A DNA stretch of 64,000 nt from Erwinia endophytica. GTDB lineage: Bacteria > Pseudomonadota > Gammaproteobacteria > Enterobacterales > Enterobacteriaceae. Where the stretch lies: contig NZ_RQVV01000026.1 of NCBI RefSeq assembly GCF_009295515.1, positions 62,001-126,000 of the forward strand, written 5' to 3'. The notes beneath the pieces were generated by a model that saw nothing but the letters and a program-made list of their open reading frames with translations, was not told where the DNA came from and did not search any database. The number at the start of each line of letters is the position of its first letter. The first letter of the stretch is position 1. The position numbers were made by a program, and so were the translations under genes. This document shows positions 33,174-44,702 of the stretch, one piece after another.

Positions 33174-33421
33174 TTTTCCACACGCTGTGCATAAAAATAA
33201 AAAGTTGTTGTCATTCAATTAGCACAGAAAGCACAACCGATCCAGATAACAATTTTAAATATCATTAAATATATAAAAACCAATGAGTTATAAAATAAAC
33301 TCAACAATCCATACTCTCAGAACATTCCCCCACGGGCAAAGATAGCTGTGGATAACTCTGTTAAAGAATTTTTTAAAATATGCTGAAAAGCGAAACGGGG
33401 CTGAGTTATCGCTGTGGATAA
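33174..33421. promoter_or_regulatory. datA: datA-like DnaA-box cluster
   Basis: Four DnaA-box matches lie within 248 bases. Two are perfect TTATCCACA on the reverse strand (33347-33355 and 33413-33421). TTATGCACA on the reverse strand (33186-33194) and TTTTCCACA forward (33174-33182) fit the relaxed consensus TTWTNCACA. An AT-rich stretch (33200-33300) separates the two pairs and could hold an IHF site, though I cannot point to a full consensus. E. coli datA, which titrates DnaA and promotes DnaA-ATP hydrolysis with IHF, lies at the same place beside glyVXY. The assignment rests on position plus boxes. Confidence 0.65.
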
Positions 33422-33452
33422 ATCACCTGACAGGGAGGAGAAAATTTTTATC

Positions 33453-33528
<76 letters not shown>

Positions 33529-33561
33529 TTGGGTATCTGGTGCAATACAACAACATTATTT

Positions 33562-33637
<76 letters not shown>

Positions 33638-33670
33638 CTGGGTATCTGGTGCAATACAGCAACATCATTT

Positions 33671-33746
<76 letters not shown>

Positions 33747-33787
33747 TCTGCGTAACACAATAAAAACTGTTGTGGTACGGGGTGCGC

Positions 33788-33815
33788 ATTATACGAGAAA
33801 AGAAACCTGCCGCAA
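33788..33815 (-). promoter_or_regulatory. Stringently controlled-type promoter of the tRNA-Gly array
   Basis: On the reverse strand TTGCGG (33810-33815) and a perfect TATAAT (33788-33793) are 16 bases apart, followed by the GC-rich discriminator GCGCACCCCG typical of ppGpp-repressed stable-RNA promoters. Confidence 0.85.
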
Positions 33816-33952
33816 GACTGTTACTGCAAAATTTTTCCGTTTCTTGCTCAACTGCTGATTAAATCGGCAAACGAATATTTTATATCGGCGACATACATGC
33901 GCTAAGTATCATTCAGCCACCCTGTCGCCGGCAAACCGTCACTATCTTCCCA

Positions 33953-34498
33953 TTAATGCTGAATAAAATGCTGGCGGTAGTAAGCCAGTTCCGCGACAGA
34001 TTCACGAATATCGTCCAGGGCTTGATGGGTCCCCTGCTTTTTGAAACCGGGCAAGATTTCCGGCTTCCAACGACGGGCCAGTTCTTTCAGCGTGCTGACG
34101 TCCAGATAGCGATAATGGAAATACGCTTCCAACTCTGGCATATACTTAAACAGAAAGCGGCGATCCTGACCGATACTGTTACCACAGATAGGCGAACTGT
34201 TGGCGGGAACCCACTGCTTCAGGAACTCAAGGGTCGCCACCTCAGCGGCGCGCTCGTCATACTGACTTTCCTTCACCCGCGCCACAAGACCGCTGTTAGT
34301 GTGAGTTTTCACATTCCAGTCATCCATCAGCGCCAACTGAGCATCCGACTGGCGCACGGCGAAAACGGGTCCTTCCGCCAGAATATTCAAATCAGCATCC
34401 GTCACCAGGGTGGCAATCTCAATAATGCGATCCTGTTCTGGATCCAGCCCAGTCATTTCAAGGTCAATCCAAATCAGATTATTGGCATTTGCAGTCAT
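33953..34498 (-). CDS. orn: Oligoribonuclease
   Basis: DEDDh 3'-5' exonuclease that clears dinucleotides, including pGpG. The 181-residue length equals E. coli. The motifs are all present: IDLEMTGLD (Exo I), [11 protein letters not shown] (Exo II) and [11 protein letters not shown] (Exo III with His). It is divergent from rsgA with a 96-base shared spacer, as in E. coli. Confidence 0.97.
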   Translation of the reverse strand: MTANANNLIWIDLEMTGLDPEQDRIIEIATLVTDADLNILAEGPVFAVRQSDAQLALMDDWNVKTHTNSGLVARVKESQYDERAAEVATLEFLKQWVPANSSPICGNSIGQDRRFLFKYMPELEAYFHYRYLDVSTLKELARRWKPEILPGFKKQGTHQALDDIRESVAELAYYRQHFIQH

Positions 34499-34594
34499 AG
34501 GGTTTCTCGCCGTGGCTTATATCATCACACATTAGGGTGTATCATAAACGTTTTGCCCTGTCAGGGCGATGTCTGCCAATTCCTGTGAGGAAGA

Positions 34595-35656
34595 GTGAGT
34601 AAAAACAAACTGTCCAAAGGCCAGCAACGCCGCGTCAGCGCCAACCATGATCGCCGCCTGAAACAGCGAGCCGATAAGCCAGAACCTGACGATAGCCTGT
34701 TTGGTGAAGCGCGGAATGGCGTGGTGATCAGTCGTTTTGGCATGCATGCCGATGTGGAAGATGCGGACAGTTCAATACATCGCTGTAATATCCGTCGCAC
34801 TATCCGTTCACTGGTTACAGGAGACCGCGTGTTGTGGCGTCCTGGCCTGCAAGACGGGGCAACCGTCAAAGGTATCGTGGAAGCCGTTCATGAGCGCACC
34901 TCGGTCCTTACCCGACCCGATTTTTACGATGGCGTGAAGCCAATTGCGGCAAACATCAACCAGATTGTTATCGTCTCTGCGATTTTGCCCGAACTGTCGC
35001 TGAATATGATTGACCGCTACCTGATCGCCTGTGAAACACTGGATATCGAACCGTTGTTAGTCCTGAACAAAACTGACCTGCTGGATGCTGAAGGCCGCCA
35101 GTTTGTCGATCAACAAATGGCGATTTACCGCCACATTGGTTATCGTGTACTGATGGTATCCAGTCAGCAAAAAAAAGGTCTGGCTGAACTGGAAACCGCG
35201 CTGACTGGCCGCATCAGCATTTTCGCCGGTCAGTCTGGCGTGGGTAAATCCAGTCTGCTGAATGCCCTGCTGGGACTGGAACTGGGAACGAATGAAATCC
35301 TCACCAATGACGTTTCCGACGTCTCAGGGCTGGGGCAACACACCACAACGGCTTCACGACTGTACCACTTCCCTCACGGCGGCGACGTCATCGACTCTCC
35401 TGGCGTCAGGGAATTCGGACTATGGCATCTTGAGCCGGAACAAATCACCCGTGGATTTGTCGAATTCCGTGAGTTTTTAGGTCACTGCAAATTTCGCGAC
35501 TGCAAACACAATAATGACCCGGGCTGTGCCATCCGCGAAGCGGTAGAGCGGGGAGATATCGATGAATCGCGTTTTGCAAACTACCACCGCATTCTGGACA
35601 GCATGTCAGATATGCAGTTGAAAACGCGCCGCAGTTTTTCAGAAAATGGTGACTAA
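34595..35656 (+). CDS. rsgA: Ribosome small-subunit-dependent GTPase RsgA
   Basis: Circularly permuted GTPase that checks late 30S assembly and releases RbfA. In order: basic N-terminus and OB domain (about 1-110), G4 NKTDLLD, G1 [17 protein letters not shown]3 DSPGVREFG, and a C-terminal zinc site C-x-F-R-D-C-K-H with a later Cys (GC). The start codon is GTG at 34595 with AGGAAGA upstream. The 353-residue length fits. Confidence 0.97.
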   Translation: MSKNKLSKGQQRRVSANHDRRLKQRADKPEPDDSLFGEARNGVVISRFGMHADVEDADSSIHRCNIRRTIRSLVTGDRVLWRPGLQDGATVKGIVEAVHERTSVLTRPDFYDGVKPIAANINQIVIVSAILPELSLNMIDRYLIACETLDIEPLLVLNKTDLLDAEGRQFVDQQMAIYRHIGYRVLMVSSQQKKGLAELETALTGRISIFAGQSGVGKSSLLNALLGLELGTNEILTNDVSDVSGLGQHTTTASRLYHFPHGGDVIDSPGVREFGLWHLEPEQITRGFVEFREFLGHCKFRDCKHNNDPGCAIREAVERGDIDESRFANYHRILDSMSDMQLKTRRSFSENGD

Positions 35657-35764
35657 ACCCGGCCCTGTCGTTTGACCGGGCAGGCAGCCATAGCCTGAAT
35701 GACAGAGCACTGTTACAATCCGCACCCTTCTATCTCTGCTATCTGATCAAGCCAGGAGGCTACT

Positions 35765-36664
35765 GTGTTGGATCGTCTGAAACTCGGCCTGAATGCCATT
35801 TTGCCTAAAAAGGGTCTTACTGAATTAGCCGGTTGGGGCGCAGGCAAGCGCGGCGGGTGGCTGACCAAAGCCGTTATCGATATTTTTGTCTGGTACTACA
35901 AAGTCGATATGACTGAAGCACAAAAACCGTATACCGGCAGTTATCGTACTTTTAATGACTTCTTTACCCGTCCGCTGCGTGATGACATCCGCCCTGTTGA
36001 GACTGATCCTCATCTGTTGGTGTTGCCAGCCGACGGCGCCGTCAGCCAGGCTGGACACATCGAGAATGACCAAATTTTCCAGGCAAAAGGCCATACTTAT
36101 TCGCTGGAAGCGCTGCTGGCGGGTAATACCGCCATGGTCGACATGTTCCGCGACGGTGAATTCGTTACCACCTACCTCTCGCCGCGTGACTATCATCGCG
36201 TACACATGCCATGCAACGGTATCCTGCGCGAGATGATCTACGTACCCGGCGACCTTTATTCTGTTAACCCGCTGACCGCACAGAATATCCCTAACCTGTT
36301 TGCCCGTAACGAGCGCGTCATCTGCCTGTTCGATACTGAATTTGGCCCCATGGCGCAGATCCTGGTGGGCGCGACGATTGTAGGCAGTATTGAAACCGTC
36401 TGGGCCGGAACGGTTACCCCGCCACGAGAAGGCGTGATTAAACGCTGGAGCTGGCCCGGTGCCAATGAAGAAGGCGCCATAGCACTGCTGAAAGGCCAGG
36501 AAATGGGGCGTTTTAAGCTGGGATCAACCGTCATTAATCTGTTCGCTCCGGGCCAGATTAAACTGGCCGAAAGCCTGACACCAGACACCAGGACTCGTCT
36601 TGGCCAAACGTTGGCTATCGCACTGCAAGCAACCAGTGCGCAAGCCGTGTCACACCATTCATAA
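35765..36664 (+). CDS. psd: Phosphatidylserine decarboxylase proenzyme
   Basis: Inner-membrane-associated pyruvoyl enzyme producing phosphatidylethanolamine. The 299-residue proenzyme carries the self-cleavage site [10 protein letters not shown]; Ser becomes the pyruvoyl group. It also has the catalytic segment [13 protein letters not shown]. It is shorter than E. coli Psd (322) because the acidic C-terminal tail is mostly absent. The start is GTG with AGGAGG six bases upstream. mscM follows after 9 bases, so they form an operon as in E. coli. Confidence 0.97.
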   Translation: MLDRLKLGLNAILPKKGLTELAGWGAGKRGGWLTKAVIDIFVWYYKVDMTEAQKPYTGSYRTFNDFFTRPLRDDIRPVETDPHLLVLPADGAVSQAGHIENDQIFQAKGHTYSLEALLAGNTAMVDMFRDGEFVTTYLSPRDYHRVHMPCNGILREMIYVPGDLYSVNPLTAQNIPNLFARNERVICLFDTEFGPMAQILVGATIVGSIETVWAGTVTPPREGVIKRWSWPGANEEGAIALLKGQEMGRFKLGSTVINLFAPGQIKLAESLTPDTRTRLGQTLAIALQATSAQAVSHHS

Positions 36665-36673
36665 CGGACACGC

Positions 36674-39600
36674 ATGTTACGCCTGATTTTTACTATTCTG
36701 TTAGGCTGGAGCCTTATTCAGCCCACCTGGGCCGCCAGTGTACCTGACGCTGCCCAAATCAAGCTGTCGCTTGAAGAAGCGAAGTCTGACAAAATGACAC
36801 CCAATCAGGCAGACACTGTGGATGCGTTGCAGTCTGCACTGAACTGGCTGGATGAACAGCGAAAGTCGCTGGCTAACACGAACGATAACCAGCTGATTAT
36901 CGACGATTTCCCCAAACTTGCGCGCGATCTTCGTCAGCAAATAGCCTCGCTGGCTAATCCCCCTAACACGGTACATAGCACAATGTCCGCGGCAGAGTTG
37001 GATCAGGAAATCCTGCAAATCAGCAGCCAATTGTTAGAAGAAGTCCGACTGGCACAGCAGGAACAGGATCGCAGCAGGGAAGTCAGCGATTCACTGGCTC
37101 AGTTACCGCAGCAGCAAACCGAAGCCAGACGCGCGCTGAATGAGATTGAGCGTCGTCTGCAGGGGCAACCCGTAGCGGCAACACCGCTGGCACAGGCTCA
37201 ACTGACCGCCCGTCAGGCCGAATCTGCCGCACAGAAAGCGCGAGTAGATGAACTGGAACTGGTTCAGCTTTCAGCCAGCAACCGCCAGGAGTTAGCGCGT
37301 TTACGCAGTGAACTCCACCAGCGCAAGGCTAAGCTGCTCGACGCCAGGCTGCAGGAACTGCGCAACCAGCTCAACAGCCTCCGGCAGCGTGAAGCCGAAC
37401 AGGCGCTGGAAAAAACTGAACAGATGGCAGAAAACAGCGGCGATCTGCCAAAGAACATCACAGAACAATTCCATGTCAATCGCGAACTGTCCGCAGCGCT
37501 AAACCAGCAAGCGCAACGGATGGATCTGGTCGCTTCACAGCAACGTACCGCGATTAAGCAGACTATTCAGGTACGACAGGCGCTGAGCACCATTCGTGAA
37601 CAGTCGCAGTGGCTGGGGGTCTCCAACGTCCTGGGTGAAGCGCTACGGGCGCAGGTTGCCCGCCTGCCGGAAATGCCCAAATCGCAGCAACTGGATAATG
37701 AACTGGGCCAGTTGCGGGTTCAACGACTGCACTATGAAGAACTGATTGAGCGTCAACAGCAGCTCAGACAACTCAGGCAGGATGACGGTAGCCCCCTGAC
37801 GGCGGACCAACGCAAAATCCTTGATGCCCAGTTGAAAACTCAACGCGAACTCATTAGTTCACTGCTGTCCGGCAGCGATAATCTGATCCTTGAAGTGACT
37901 AAGCTGAAAGTGGTCAATGGCCAGTTAGAAGACGCGCTAAGAGAGGTACAGGAAGCCACTCATCGCTACCTGTTCTGGACGGCGGATGTCAGCGCCGTGG
38001 GGCTGAGTTTCCCGCTCGATCTGATGCGTGACCTGAAAAGCCTGTTGTCACTGGACACCCTCGGCCAGCTCGGCGGCGCGCTGGTGATGATGGTCACCAG
38101 TCAGGAAACCGTGCTCCCCGTTATCGGCGCCTTACTGCTGGTTGGGTTCAGCCTCAGTTCACGCCGTCACTATAGCGACTTCCTCAATCGTTCCGCCAAC
38201 AAGGTGGGCAAAGTCACTCAGGATCGCTTTGGTCTGACAATGCGCACTGTATTCTGGTCAATACTGGTGGCGCTACCGCTACCGGTGCTATGGATGGCCC
38301 TGGGATACGGCCTGCAGCACGCCTGGCCCTACCCCATTGCGGTGGCCATTGGCGATGGTGTAACCGCTACAGTACCGCTGTTGTGGGTGTTTATGATTAG
38401 CGCGGCTTTCGCCCGCCCCAAAGGACTGTTCATTGTTCATTTCGGCTGGCAACAACACCGGGTAGCCCGGGCGATGCGTTTTTACAGTTTGTGCGTCGGC
38501 TTCGTCGTACCGCTGATCATGTTGCTGATTAGCTTTGATAATCTGGAAGACCGCCAGTTCTCCGCCACGCTGGGAAGACTCTGTTTCATCCTGATTTGCG
38601 GCGCGCTCAGCCTGGTGACGGTCAGCCTGAAGCGGGCTGGGATTCCGCTATACCTCGATAAAGAGGGTAACGGTGAAAACGTTATCAACAACATCCTGTG
38701 GAACCTGCTGATCGGTATTCCGCTGATTGCCGTACTGGCATCCTGTATTGGTTACCTGGCGACAGCACAAGCGCTGCTGGCCAGGCTGGAAACCTCAGTA
38801 GCCATCTGGTTCCTGTTGCTGGTCATTTACCACATTATCCGGCGTTGGATGCTTATCCAGCGACGCCGCATCGCCTTTGACCGCGCTCGGCATCGTCGTG
38901 CTGAAATCCTCGCCCAGCGAGCAAAAGGTGAAGATGATCTCCCTTCAACGCAGAATAATTCTGACGTGCCGGAAGTGGATGAACCCATTATTGACCTGGA
39001 TGTAATCAGCGCCCAGTCTCTGCGGCTGGTGCGCTCAATCCTGACCCTGATTGCGCTGGTTTCAGTGATTGTGCTGTGGTCAGAAATTCACTCAGCCTTT
39101 GGCTTCCTGGAGAACATCAGGTTGTGGGATGCCAGTACCACCATCCAGGGCGTGGAGAGCCTGCAACCGATAACACTAGGCTCGGTGCTGATAGCCGTTC
39201 TGGTACTGATTATCACCACCCAGTTGGTGAGAAACATGCCAGCCCTGCTTGAGCTGGCTTTGTTGCAACACCTCAACCTGACACCCGGTACCGGCTATGC
39301 CATCACCACTCTGACGAAATACCTGCTGATCCTGATCGGGAGCCTGATGGGCTTCTCGATGATTGGTATCGACTGGTCTAAGTTGCAATGGCTGGTCGCA
39401 GCGTTAGGCGTCGGATTGGGGTTCGGTCTGCAGGAAATCTTTGCCAACTTTATCTCCGGCTTAATTATTCTGTTTGAAAAACCAATCCGCATCGGCGATA
39501 CCGTCACCATCCGTGATCTAACCGGCAGCATTACCCGGATTAATACCCGCGCCACGACCATCACCGACTGGGATCGCAAAGAGATCATCGTTCCGAACAA

Positions 39601-40009
39601 AGCCTTTATCACCGAGCAATTTGTTAACTGGTCCCTGTCAGACTCGGTCACACGTGTGGTACTGACGATCCCCGCCACTGCGGAAGCGAACAGCGAGGAA
39701 GTCACTAACGTGCTACTGACCGCCGCCCAGCGTTGCCAGTATGTGCTGGAAACACCCCCGCCGGAAGCCTGGCTGGTCGATTTACAGCAGGGTATTCAGC
39801 TATTTGAACTGCGTATCCATGCGGCGGAGATGGGGCATCGTATGCCGTTGCGCCATGAACTGCATCAATTGATCTTGCAAGGTTACCAGGAGCACGGTCT
39901 GGAGATGCCATTCCCACCGTTCCAGGTGCGGATGGAAACCGCCTGGCGCAAAACATCGGCTGGCAATAACCGGCCAAACGCGAAAACGTATAAGTCAGGC
40001 GGGTTATAA
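36674..40009 (+). CDS. mscM: Miniconductance mechanosensitive channel MscM
   Basis: A very large MscS-family channel of the inner membrane that opens on hypo-osmotic shock. The 1111-residue precursor has a signal peptide (to about 20, PTWAAS), a long periplasmic coiled-coil region (about 30-460, Gln/Arg/Leu-rich), about eleven membrane spans and the MscS core near 880-1080. The pore helix reads AALGVGLGFGLQEIFANFISG and is followed by FEKPIRIGDTVTI. Length matches E. coli YjeP (1107). Confidence 0.95.
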   Translation: MLRLIFTILLGWSLIQPTWAASVPDAAQIKLSLEEAKSDKMTPNQADTVDALQSALNWLDEQRKSLANTNDNQLIIDDFPKLARDLRQQIASLANPPNTVHSTMSAAELDQEILQISSQLLEEVRLAQQEQDRSREVSDSLAQLPQQQTEARRALNEIERRLQGQPVAATPLAQAQLTARQAESAAQKARVDELELVQLSASNRQELARLRSELHQRKAKLLDARLQELRNQLNSLRQREAEQALEKTEQMAENSGDLPKNITEQFHVNRELSAALNQQAQRMDLVASQQRTAIKQTIQVRQALSTIREQSQWLGVSNVLGEALRAQVARLPEMPKSQQLDNELGQLRVQRLHYEELIERQQQLRQLRQDDGSPLTADQRKILDAQLKTQRELISSLLSGSDNLILEVTKLKVVNGQLEDALREVQEATHRYLFWTADVSAVGLSFPLDLMRDLKSLLSLDTLGQLGGALVMMVTSQETVLPVIGALLLVGFSLSSRRHYSDFLNRSANKVGKVTQDRFGLTMRTVFWSILVALPLPVLWMALGYGLQHAWPYPIAVAIGDGVTATVPLLWVFMISAAFARPKGLFIVHFGWQQHRVARAMRFYSLCVGFVVPLIMLLISFDNLEDRQFSATLGRLCFILICGALSLVTVSLKRAGIPLYLDKEGNGENVINNILWNLLIGIPLIAVLASCIGYLATAQALLARLETSVAIWFLLLVIYHIIRRWMLIQRRRIAFDRARHRRAEILAQRAKGEDDLPSTQNNSDVPEVDEPIIDLDVISAQSLRLVRSILTLIALVSVIVLWSEIHSAFGFLENIRLWDASTTIQGVESLQPITLGSVLIAVLVLIITTQLVRNMPALLELALLQHLNLTPGTGYAITTLTKYLLILIGSLMGFSMIGIDWSKLQWLVAALGVGLGFGLQEIFANFISGLIILFEKPIRIGDTVTIRDLTGSITRINTRATTITDWDRKEIIVPNKAFITEQFVNWSLSDSVTRVVLTIPATAEANSEEVTNVLLTAAQRCQYVLETPPPEAWLVDLQQGIQLFELRIHAAEMGHRMPLRHELHQLILQGYQEHGLEMPFPPFQVRMETAWRKTSAGNNRPNAKTYKSGGL

Positions 40010-40017
40010 GCGAGGTT

Positions 40018-40047
40018 GCTCAGGGACTGATTTATCAGCCCCTGAGC
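40018..40047. terminator. Bidirectional hairpin between mscM and epmA
   Basis: GCTCAGGG/CCCTGAGC forms an 8-bp stem extended by an inner CTGAT/ATCAG helix, placed between the convergent stops of mscM and epmA. Confidence 0.6.
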
Positions 40048-40056
40048 AGACATGCC

Positions 40057-41034
40057 TCAGCAGCGGTCTACCGCGAAAGCGATCACTTCACTCAGTTGGG
40101 AAGCCTGTAGCGCCAGCATCACCAGACGATCGACACCCAACGCCACCCCCGAACACTCTGGCATTCCGTGCGCCAACGCATCCAGCAAGTTGGTATCAAT
40201 CGGTTGTGGCGGCAAACTCCGGGCGACGCGCTTACGGTTGTCCTGTTCAAAACGCTGACGCTGCTCACGGCTGTCGGTCAGTTCGCGGAAACCATTAGCC
40301 AGCTCAATTCCTTTGAAATACACCTCAAAACGTTCTGCCACTCGGTGATCTTCCGTACTGATCTCTGCCAGAGCAGCCTGACTGGCGGGGAAATGATAAA
40401 CGAAAACCGGTTTATCTTTACCAATTTGCGGTTCAACACCCGTCACAAACAGCAGCTGCAACAACGTATCGCGGTCTTCCTCGCGGTTAGCCAAATCCCC
40501 TACTCCCAGCTTATCGGCCACTTCACGCAACTGCGTTTTGTCAGCGGAAAGCGGGTCGATTTCCAGATGGCGGATAAAGACCTGCTGATAAGAGAGCGTT
40601 TCAGCCGGGGCGCTTTCCAGTATCTGTTGCAGCAGATCATCCACTTCATTCATCAGACGATACATATCGTAATGTGGGCGGTACCACTCCAGCATGGTGA
40701 ACTCAGGATTGTGATGACGCCCCGCTTCTTCGTTACGAAAACTGCGGCACAGTTGGAAGATCGGCCCGCTGCCCGCTGCCAGCAGGCGTTTCATATGGTA
40801 TTCCGGACTGGTCATCAGGTAGAGGTCCAGCCCTTGCGCCGCTCCCGGCCCGACAAAGCGCGTCTGAAAAGGAAACAGATTAATATCAGTCACGGTAGCC
40901 TGGCTCATCGCCGGAGTTTCCACTTCCAGAACCCCACGATCGGCAAAAAAACGCCGAATTTCAGCCACAATCGCCGCCCGTTTTAATAAATTGGCAATGG
41001 GGGCGCTCGGCAGCCAACTGGCCGTATCGCTCAT
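40057..41034 (-). CDS. epmA: Elongation factor P--(R)-beta-lysine ligase EpmA
   Basis: A class II lysyl-tRNA-synthetase-like enzyme lacking the anticodon domain. It attaches (R)-beta-lysine to Lys34 of EF-P. The 325-residue length and the motifs [39 protein letters not shown] and the C-terminal [12 protein letters not shown] define the family. Its substrate gene efp and the aminomutase gene epmB lie 4-5 kb away in this window. It is divergent from frdA. Confidence 0.97.
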   Translation of the reverse strand: MSDTASWLPSAPIANLLKRAAIVAEIRRFFADRGVLEVETPAMSQATVTDINLFPFQTRFVGPGAAQGLDLYLMTSPEYHMKRLLAAGSGPIFQLCRSFRNEEAGRHHNPEFTMLEWYRPHYDMYRLMNEVDDLLQQILESAPAETLSYQQVFIRHLEIDPLSADKTQLREVADKLGVGDLANREEDRDTLLQLLFVTGVEPQIGKDKPVFVYHFPASQAALAEISTEDHRVAERFEVYFKGIELANGFRELTDSREQRQRFEQDNRKRVARSLPPQPIDTNLLDALAHGMPECSGVALGVDRLVMLALQASQLSEVIAFAVDRC

Positions 41035-41198
41035 ATTTTCTACTCCTCTGTCAACAGGTGAAGCAGTCTACCCGAGCCGCTCCAGACAAACAAATCCTCA
41101 CGGATAAATCCAGGCCCGCCGTTACGCCCTGTGACCGTCGAAAAACACCATGGCGATCTCGTTTTTATCGTTTATTTCTTGCCCAAATGCCTGAGCAC

Positions 41199-41231
41199 AT
41201 CAAGTTTGTCTCTGATAGCCAGTTTTATACT
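41199..41231 (+). promoter_or_regulatory. Candidate frdABCD promoter with an FNR half-site
   Basis: TATACT at 41226-41231 is a good -10 element for frdA. An ATCAA at 41199-41203 would be the right half of an FNR site centred near -41.5, the class II position, but the left half is not conserved. Anaerobic FNR activation is known for E. coli frd; here it is only suggested. Confidence 0.35.
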
Positions 41232-41290
41232 GTTCTCCCGGGAAAACAGAGGGACTTTCCCTCATCCTCCATTCTGACAGGGAGAACATC

Positions 41291-43075
41291 GTGCAAACCT
41301 TTACTGCAGATTTGGTGATTGTCGGCGCTGGTGGAGCTGGTCTCCGCGCCGCCATTGCTGCCGCTGAAGCATCCCCCACCCTTTCTATCGCGCTGGTCTC
41401 AAAAGTCTATCCCATGCGGAGCCACACCGTGGCCGCAGAAGGCGGCTCTGCGGCCGTCACTCAGTCTCATGATAGCTTCGATCTGCACTTCCAGGACACG
41501 GTCTCTGGCGGCGACTGGCTGTGTGAACAGGACGTGGTGGATTACTTTGTTGAGCACTGCCCGCGTGAGATGGCCCAGATGGAAATCTGGGGTTGCCCAT
41601 GGAGCCGCCGGAAGGATGGCTCAGTTAATGTGCGCCGCTTCGGTGGGATGAAAATTGAGCGGACCTGGTTCGCGGCCGATAAGACCGGCTTTCATATGCT
41701 GCACACGTTGTTCCAGACCTCGCTGAAATATCCGCAAATTACCCGTTTCGATGAGCACTTTGTCCTCGATCTGCTGGTTGACGACGGGGAAGCCCGCGGG
41801 CTGGTCGCCATGAATATGATGGAAGGTACGCTGATCCAGATTCATGCAGGCGCCGTGATACTGGCGACCGGCGGAGCTGGCCGGGTTTATCGCTACAACA
41901 CCAATGGCGGCATCGTCACCGGAGACGGTATGGGAATGGCCCTGCGCCATGGCGTACCACTGCGAGATATGGAGTTTGTGCAATACCATCCAACCGGTCT
42001 GCCAGGTTCAGGCATTCTGATAACAGAAGGTTGTCGCGGTGAAGGCGGCATCATGGTGAACAAAGACGGCTATCGCTACCTGCAGGATTACGGCATGGGG
42101 CCGGAAACACCTCTTGGCCAGCCTAAAAATAAATATATGGAGCTGGGGCCACGGGACAAAGTCTCTCAGGCTTTCTGGCACGAATCCCAGAAAGGGCGCA
42201 CCATCCACACGCCGCGTGGCGAAGTGGTCCATCTGGATCTGCGCCATCTTGGCGAGAAAAAACTGCATGAACGCCTACCGTTTATTTGTGAACTGAGCAA
42301 AGCCTATATCGGTATCGATCCCGTCACCAGCCCGATCCCCATCCGTCCTACCGCGCACTACACGATGGGCGGCATTGAAACCAATTCCCGCTGTGAAAGC
42401 CGTATTCGCGGGCTGTTTGCCGTCGGTGAGTGTTCATCGGTAGGTCTGCATGGCGCAAATCGGCTGGGTTCTAATTCACTGGCGGAACTGGTCGTTTTTG
42501 GTCGCATGGCGGGAGAAGCTGCGGCTGAACGCGCACTGGAAAGTCAGAAAACCGCCACAGCAGGTCTGGAAGCCCAGACCAGAGATTGCGAGCAACGTCT
42601 GAAAAAACTGGCGAATCAGCAAGGTAAGGAAAGCTGGTCCACGCTGCGGGATGAAATGGGTAAGTCGATGGAAGACGGCTGCGGTATCTATCGCACACCG
42701 GAACTGATGCAAAATACCATCAACAAACTGGCGGAGCTGAAAGAGCGCTTCAGTCGGGTACACATCAGCGATACCTCCAGCGTATTTAATACTCAGTTAT
42801 TGTACAGTATCGAGCTGGCTCACAGCCTGGACGTCGCCGAGTGCATGGCTCATGCCGCTTTTCAACGCAAAGAATCACGTGGAGCGCACCAGCGGCTTGA
42901 CGAAGGCTGCACCACCCGCGATGACGACAACTTCCTCAAGCATTCGCTCAGTTTCTTTAATCCGCAAGGCGCACCGAGCATCGACTGGGATCAGGTAAAA
43001 ATTACCCGACTTCCTCCGGCGAAGCGCGTTTATGGCGCGGAATCAGAAAGTAAGGAGGCATCCCAGCATGACTGA
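41291..43075 (+). CDS. frdA: Fumarate reductase flavoprotein subunit
   Basis: Catalytic subunit of menaquinol:fumarate reductase for anaerobic respiration. In its 594 residues: FAD-binding [13 protein letters not shown], the flavin-linking His in [15 protein letters not shown], and active-site segments [11 protein letters not shown] and the Arg-containing [17 protein letters not shown]. The C-terminus is helical. The start is GTG, as in E. coli, with GGGAG upstream. frdB overlaps its end by 8 bases. Confidence 0.97.
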   Translation: MQTFTADLVIVGAGGAGLRAAIAAAEASPTLSIALVSKVYPMRSHTVAAEGGSAAVTQSHDSFDLHFQDTVSGGDWLCEQDVVDYFVEHCPREMAQMEIWGCPWSRRKDGSVNVRRFGGMKIERTWFAADKTGFHMLHTLFQTSLKYPQITRFDEHFVLDLLVDDGEARGLVAMNMMEGTLIQIHAGAVILATGGAGRVYRYNTNGGIVTGDGMGMALRHGVPLRDMEFVQYHPTGLPGSGILITEGCRGEGGIMVNKDGYRYLQDYGMGPETPLGQPKNKYMELGPRDKVSQAFWHESQKGRTIHTPRGEVVHLDLRHLGEKKLHERLPFICELSKAYIGIDPVTSPIPIRPTAHYTMGGIETNSRCESRIRGLFAVGECSSVGLHGANRLGSNSLAELVVFGRMAGEAAAERALESQKTATAGLEAQTRDCEQRLKKLANQQGKESWSTLRDEMGKSMEDGCGIYRTPELMQNTINKLAELKERFSRVHISDTSSVFNTQLLYSIELAHSLDVAECMAHAAFQRKESRGAHQRLDEGCTTRDDDNFLKHSLSFFNPQGAPSIDWDQVKITRLPPAKRVYGAESESKEASQHD

Positions 43076-43802
43076 ATTACCGCGCTGCAAAATTGAAATC
43101 CAACGCTACAATCCAGAAGTGGACAAGGAGCCGCACAGCGAATTTTTTGATGTTCCGTGGGATGAGCAGACCTCTCTGCTGGATGCACTGGGATACATCA
43201 AAGATAACCTCGCTTACGATCTCTCTTATCGCTGGTCCTGTCGGATGGCGATTTGCGGCTCCTGCGGCATGATGGTCGACAAGGTGCCCAAACTGGCCTG
43301 TAAGACGTTTTTGCGCCATTACCCGCAGGGGATGCGTGTTGAACCGCTGGCGAATTTCCCGATTGAGCGCGATCTGATCGTCGACATGAGCCGCTTTATC
43401 GAAAGCCTGGAAGCGATCAAACCCTACATTATCGGCAACAGCCACCCGGTCCAGGAGGGACCCGGCAAACAGACGCCCGCGCAGATGGCCCGGTATCACC
43501 AGTTCTCGGGCTGTATCAACTGTGGACTGTGCTATGCCGCCTGTCCGCAGTTTGGCCTGAACCCAGAGTTTATCGGCCCTGCGGCTATCACCCTGGCACA
43601 CCGTTACAACCTCGACAATCGTGATAACGGCAAGCAGCAGCGGATGCCGCTATTGAACAGCGATAACGGCGTCTGGCCTTGTACATTTGTTGGCTACTGT
43701 TCCGAAGTCTGTCCGAAGCATGTTGACCCGGCGGCAGCTATCCAGCAAAGCAAAGTGGAAAGCGCCAAAGACTTTCTGATTGCCACGCTCAGACCGCAAT
43801 AA
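43068..43802 (+). CDS. frdB: Fumarate reductase iron-sulfur subunit
   Basis: A 244-residue electron-transfer subunit with three clusters. The 2Fe-2S ligands are in [13 protein letters not shown] and a distal Cys; the 4Fe-4S and 3Fe-4S ligands are in [12 protein letters not shown] and [15 protein letters not shown]. The start at 43068 ([15 protein letters not shown]) has AAGGAGG upstream and overlaps the frdA end. Confidence 0.97.
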   Translation: MTELPRCKIEIQRYNPEVDKEPHSEFFDVPWDEQTSLLDALGYIKDNLAYDLSYRWSCRMAICGSCGMMVDKVPKLACKTFLRHYPQGMRVEPLANFPIERDLIVDMSRFIESLEAIKPYIIGNSHPVQEGPGKQTPAQMARYHQFSGCINCGLCYAACPQFGLNPEFIGPAAITLAHRYNLDNRDNGKQQRMPLLNSDNGVWPCTFVGYCSEVCPKHVDPAAAIQQSKVESAKDFLIATLRPQ

Positions 43803-43812
43803 GGAGTGCCCC

Positions 43813-44217
43813 ATGACCTCAAAACGTAATGCTTATCATCGTCCGGTAACGGCCAGTTGGTGGCTGAAGTCGGGTTTCTACCGCTTTTATATGCTGCGCG
43901 AAGGCACCGCCATTCCGGCGCTATGGTTCAGCCTTGAGCTCATCTTTGGCCTGTTCGCCCTGAAGCATGGCGAGCAGAATTGGGCGGCGTTTGTCAGTTT
44001 TCTGCAGCATCCGCTGGTGATAGCACTGAACCTGCTGGCGCTGGCTGCCGCGCTGTTGCACAGCAAAACCTGGTTTGAGCTGGCACCGAAAGCCTCCGTG
44101 ATCGTCATCGGCGACAAAAAACTCTCCTCCGCACCCATTATCAGAGGGCTGTGGAGCCTGATGATCGCCATCAGCATTATTGTGCTGGCGACCACCTTTG
44201 TTGCGGAGAAACTATGA
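43813..44217 (+). CDS. frdC: Fumarate reductase membrane anchor subunit C
   Basis: A 134-residue, three-span membrane anchor that forms the quinone site with FrdD. It starts [17 protein letters not shown] and includes [25 protein letters not shown] precedes the ATG, 10 bases after frdB. The first residues upstream of 43813 in the same frame overlap frdB and are not used. Confidence 0.95.
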   Translation: MTSKRNAYHRPVTASWWLKSGFYRFYMLREGTAIPALWFSLELIFGLFALKHGEQNWAAFVSFLQHPLVIALNLLALAAALLHSKTWFELAPKASVIVIGDKKLSSAPIIRGLWSLMIAISIIVLATTFVAEKL

Positions 44218-44567
44218 AAACACCACCCAATCGTTCTGATGAGCCCCTGTTCTGGGGACTATTCGGCGCTGGAGGCATGTGGGCCGCCCTCGTCTCGCCA
44301 GTATTAGTGCTGCTGATCGGTGTGTTATTGCCGGCAGGATCTGGACTACACGCCCTGAGTTACGAGCGCATCCTTGGATTTGCCCAAAGCTGGCTGGGTC
44401 GTGGGCTGATCTTTCTCGCCATTGTGTTACCGATATGGTGTGCCCTGCACCGTTTGCATCACGGCATGCATGATATGAAAATCCACGTCCCCGCGGGGAA
44501 ATGGGTCTTCTACGGTCTGGCTACGATCCTTTCCGTGGTCACCGCTATCGGCGTTATCACCCTGTAA
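44214..44567 (+). CDS. frdD: Fumarate reductase membrane anchor subunit D
   Basis: A 117-residue, three-span anchor (E. coli 119). It has [23 protein letters not shown] in two overlapping hydrophobic parts and the [18 protein letters not shown] loop typical of FrdD. It overlaps frdC by 4 bases (ATGA). In E. coli ampC follows; here entericidin genes follow directly. Confidence 0.95.
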   Translation: MKTPPNRSDEPLFWGLFGAGGMWAALVSPVLVLLIGVLLPAGSGLHALSYERILGFAQSWLGRGLIFLAIVLPIWCALHRLHHGMHDMKIHVPAGKWVFYGLATILSVVTAIGVITL

Positions 44568-44571
44568 ATCT

Positions 44572-44593
44572 CAGGCGGCTCCCTGGCCGCCTG
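44572..44593 (+). terminator. Hairpin after frdD
   Basis: CAGGCGGC-TCCCTG-GCCGCCTG, an 8-bp GC-rich stem 4 bases beyond the frdD stop. There is no U run. It could also end ecnB transcripts from the other strand. Confidence 0.5.
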
Positions 44594-44702
44594 TATAACG
44601 CTGTCGAGACTTAAGCAGATAAAAATAGCGCCGGTTTCCGATCAAAAAATAGCTATCGCAGGCGGTTCATTTCATTGACCAGGCATCAACAGGTGAATGA
44701 TA

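Noticed and set aside
41291..44567. Succinate dehydrogenase instead of fumarate reductase
   Set aside because: Four-subunit order with separate C and D anchors, sequence motifs and location beside epmA match frdABCD; no sucA or gltA is nearby.
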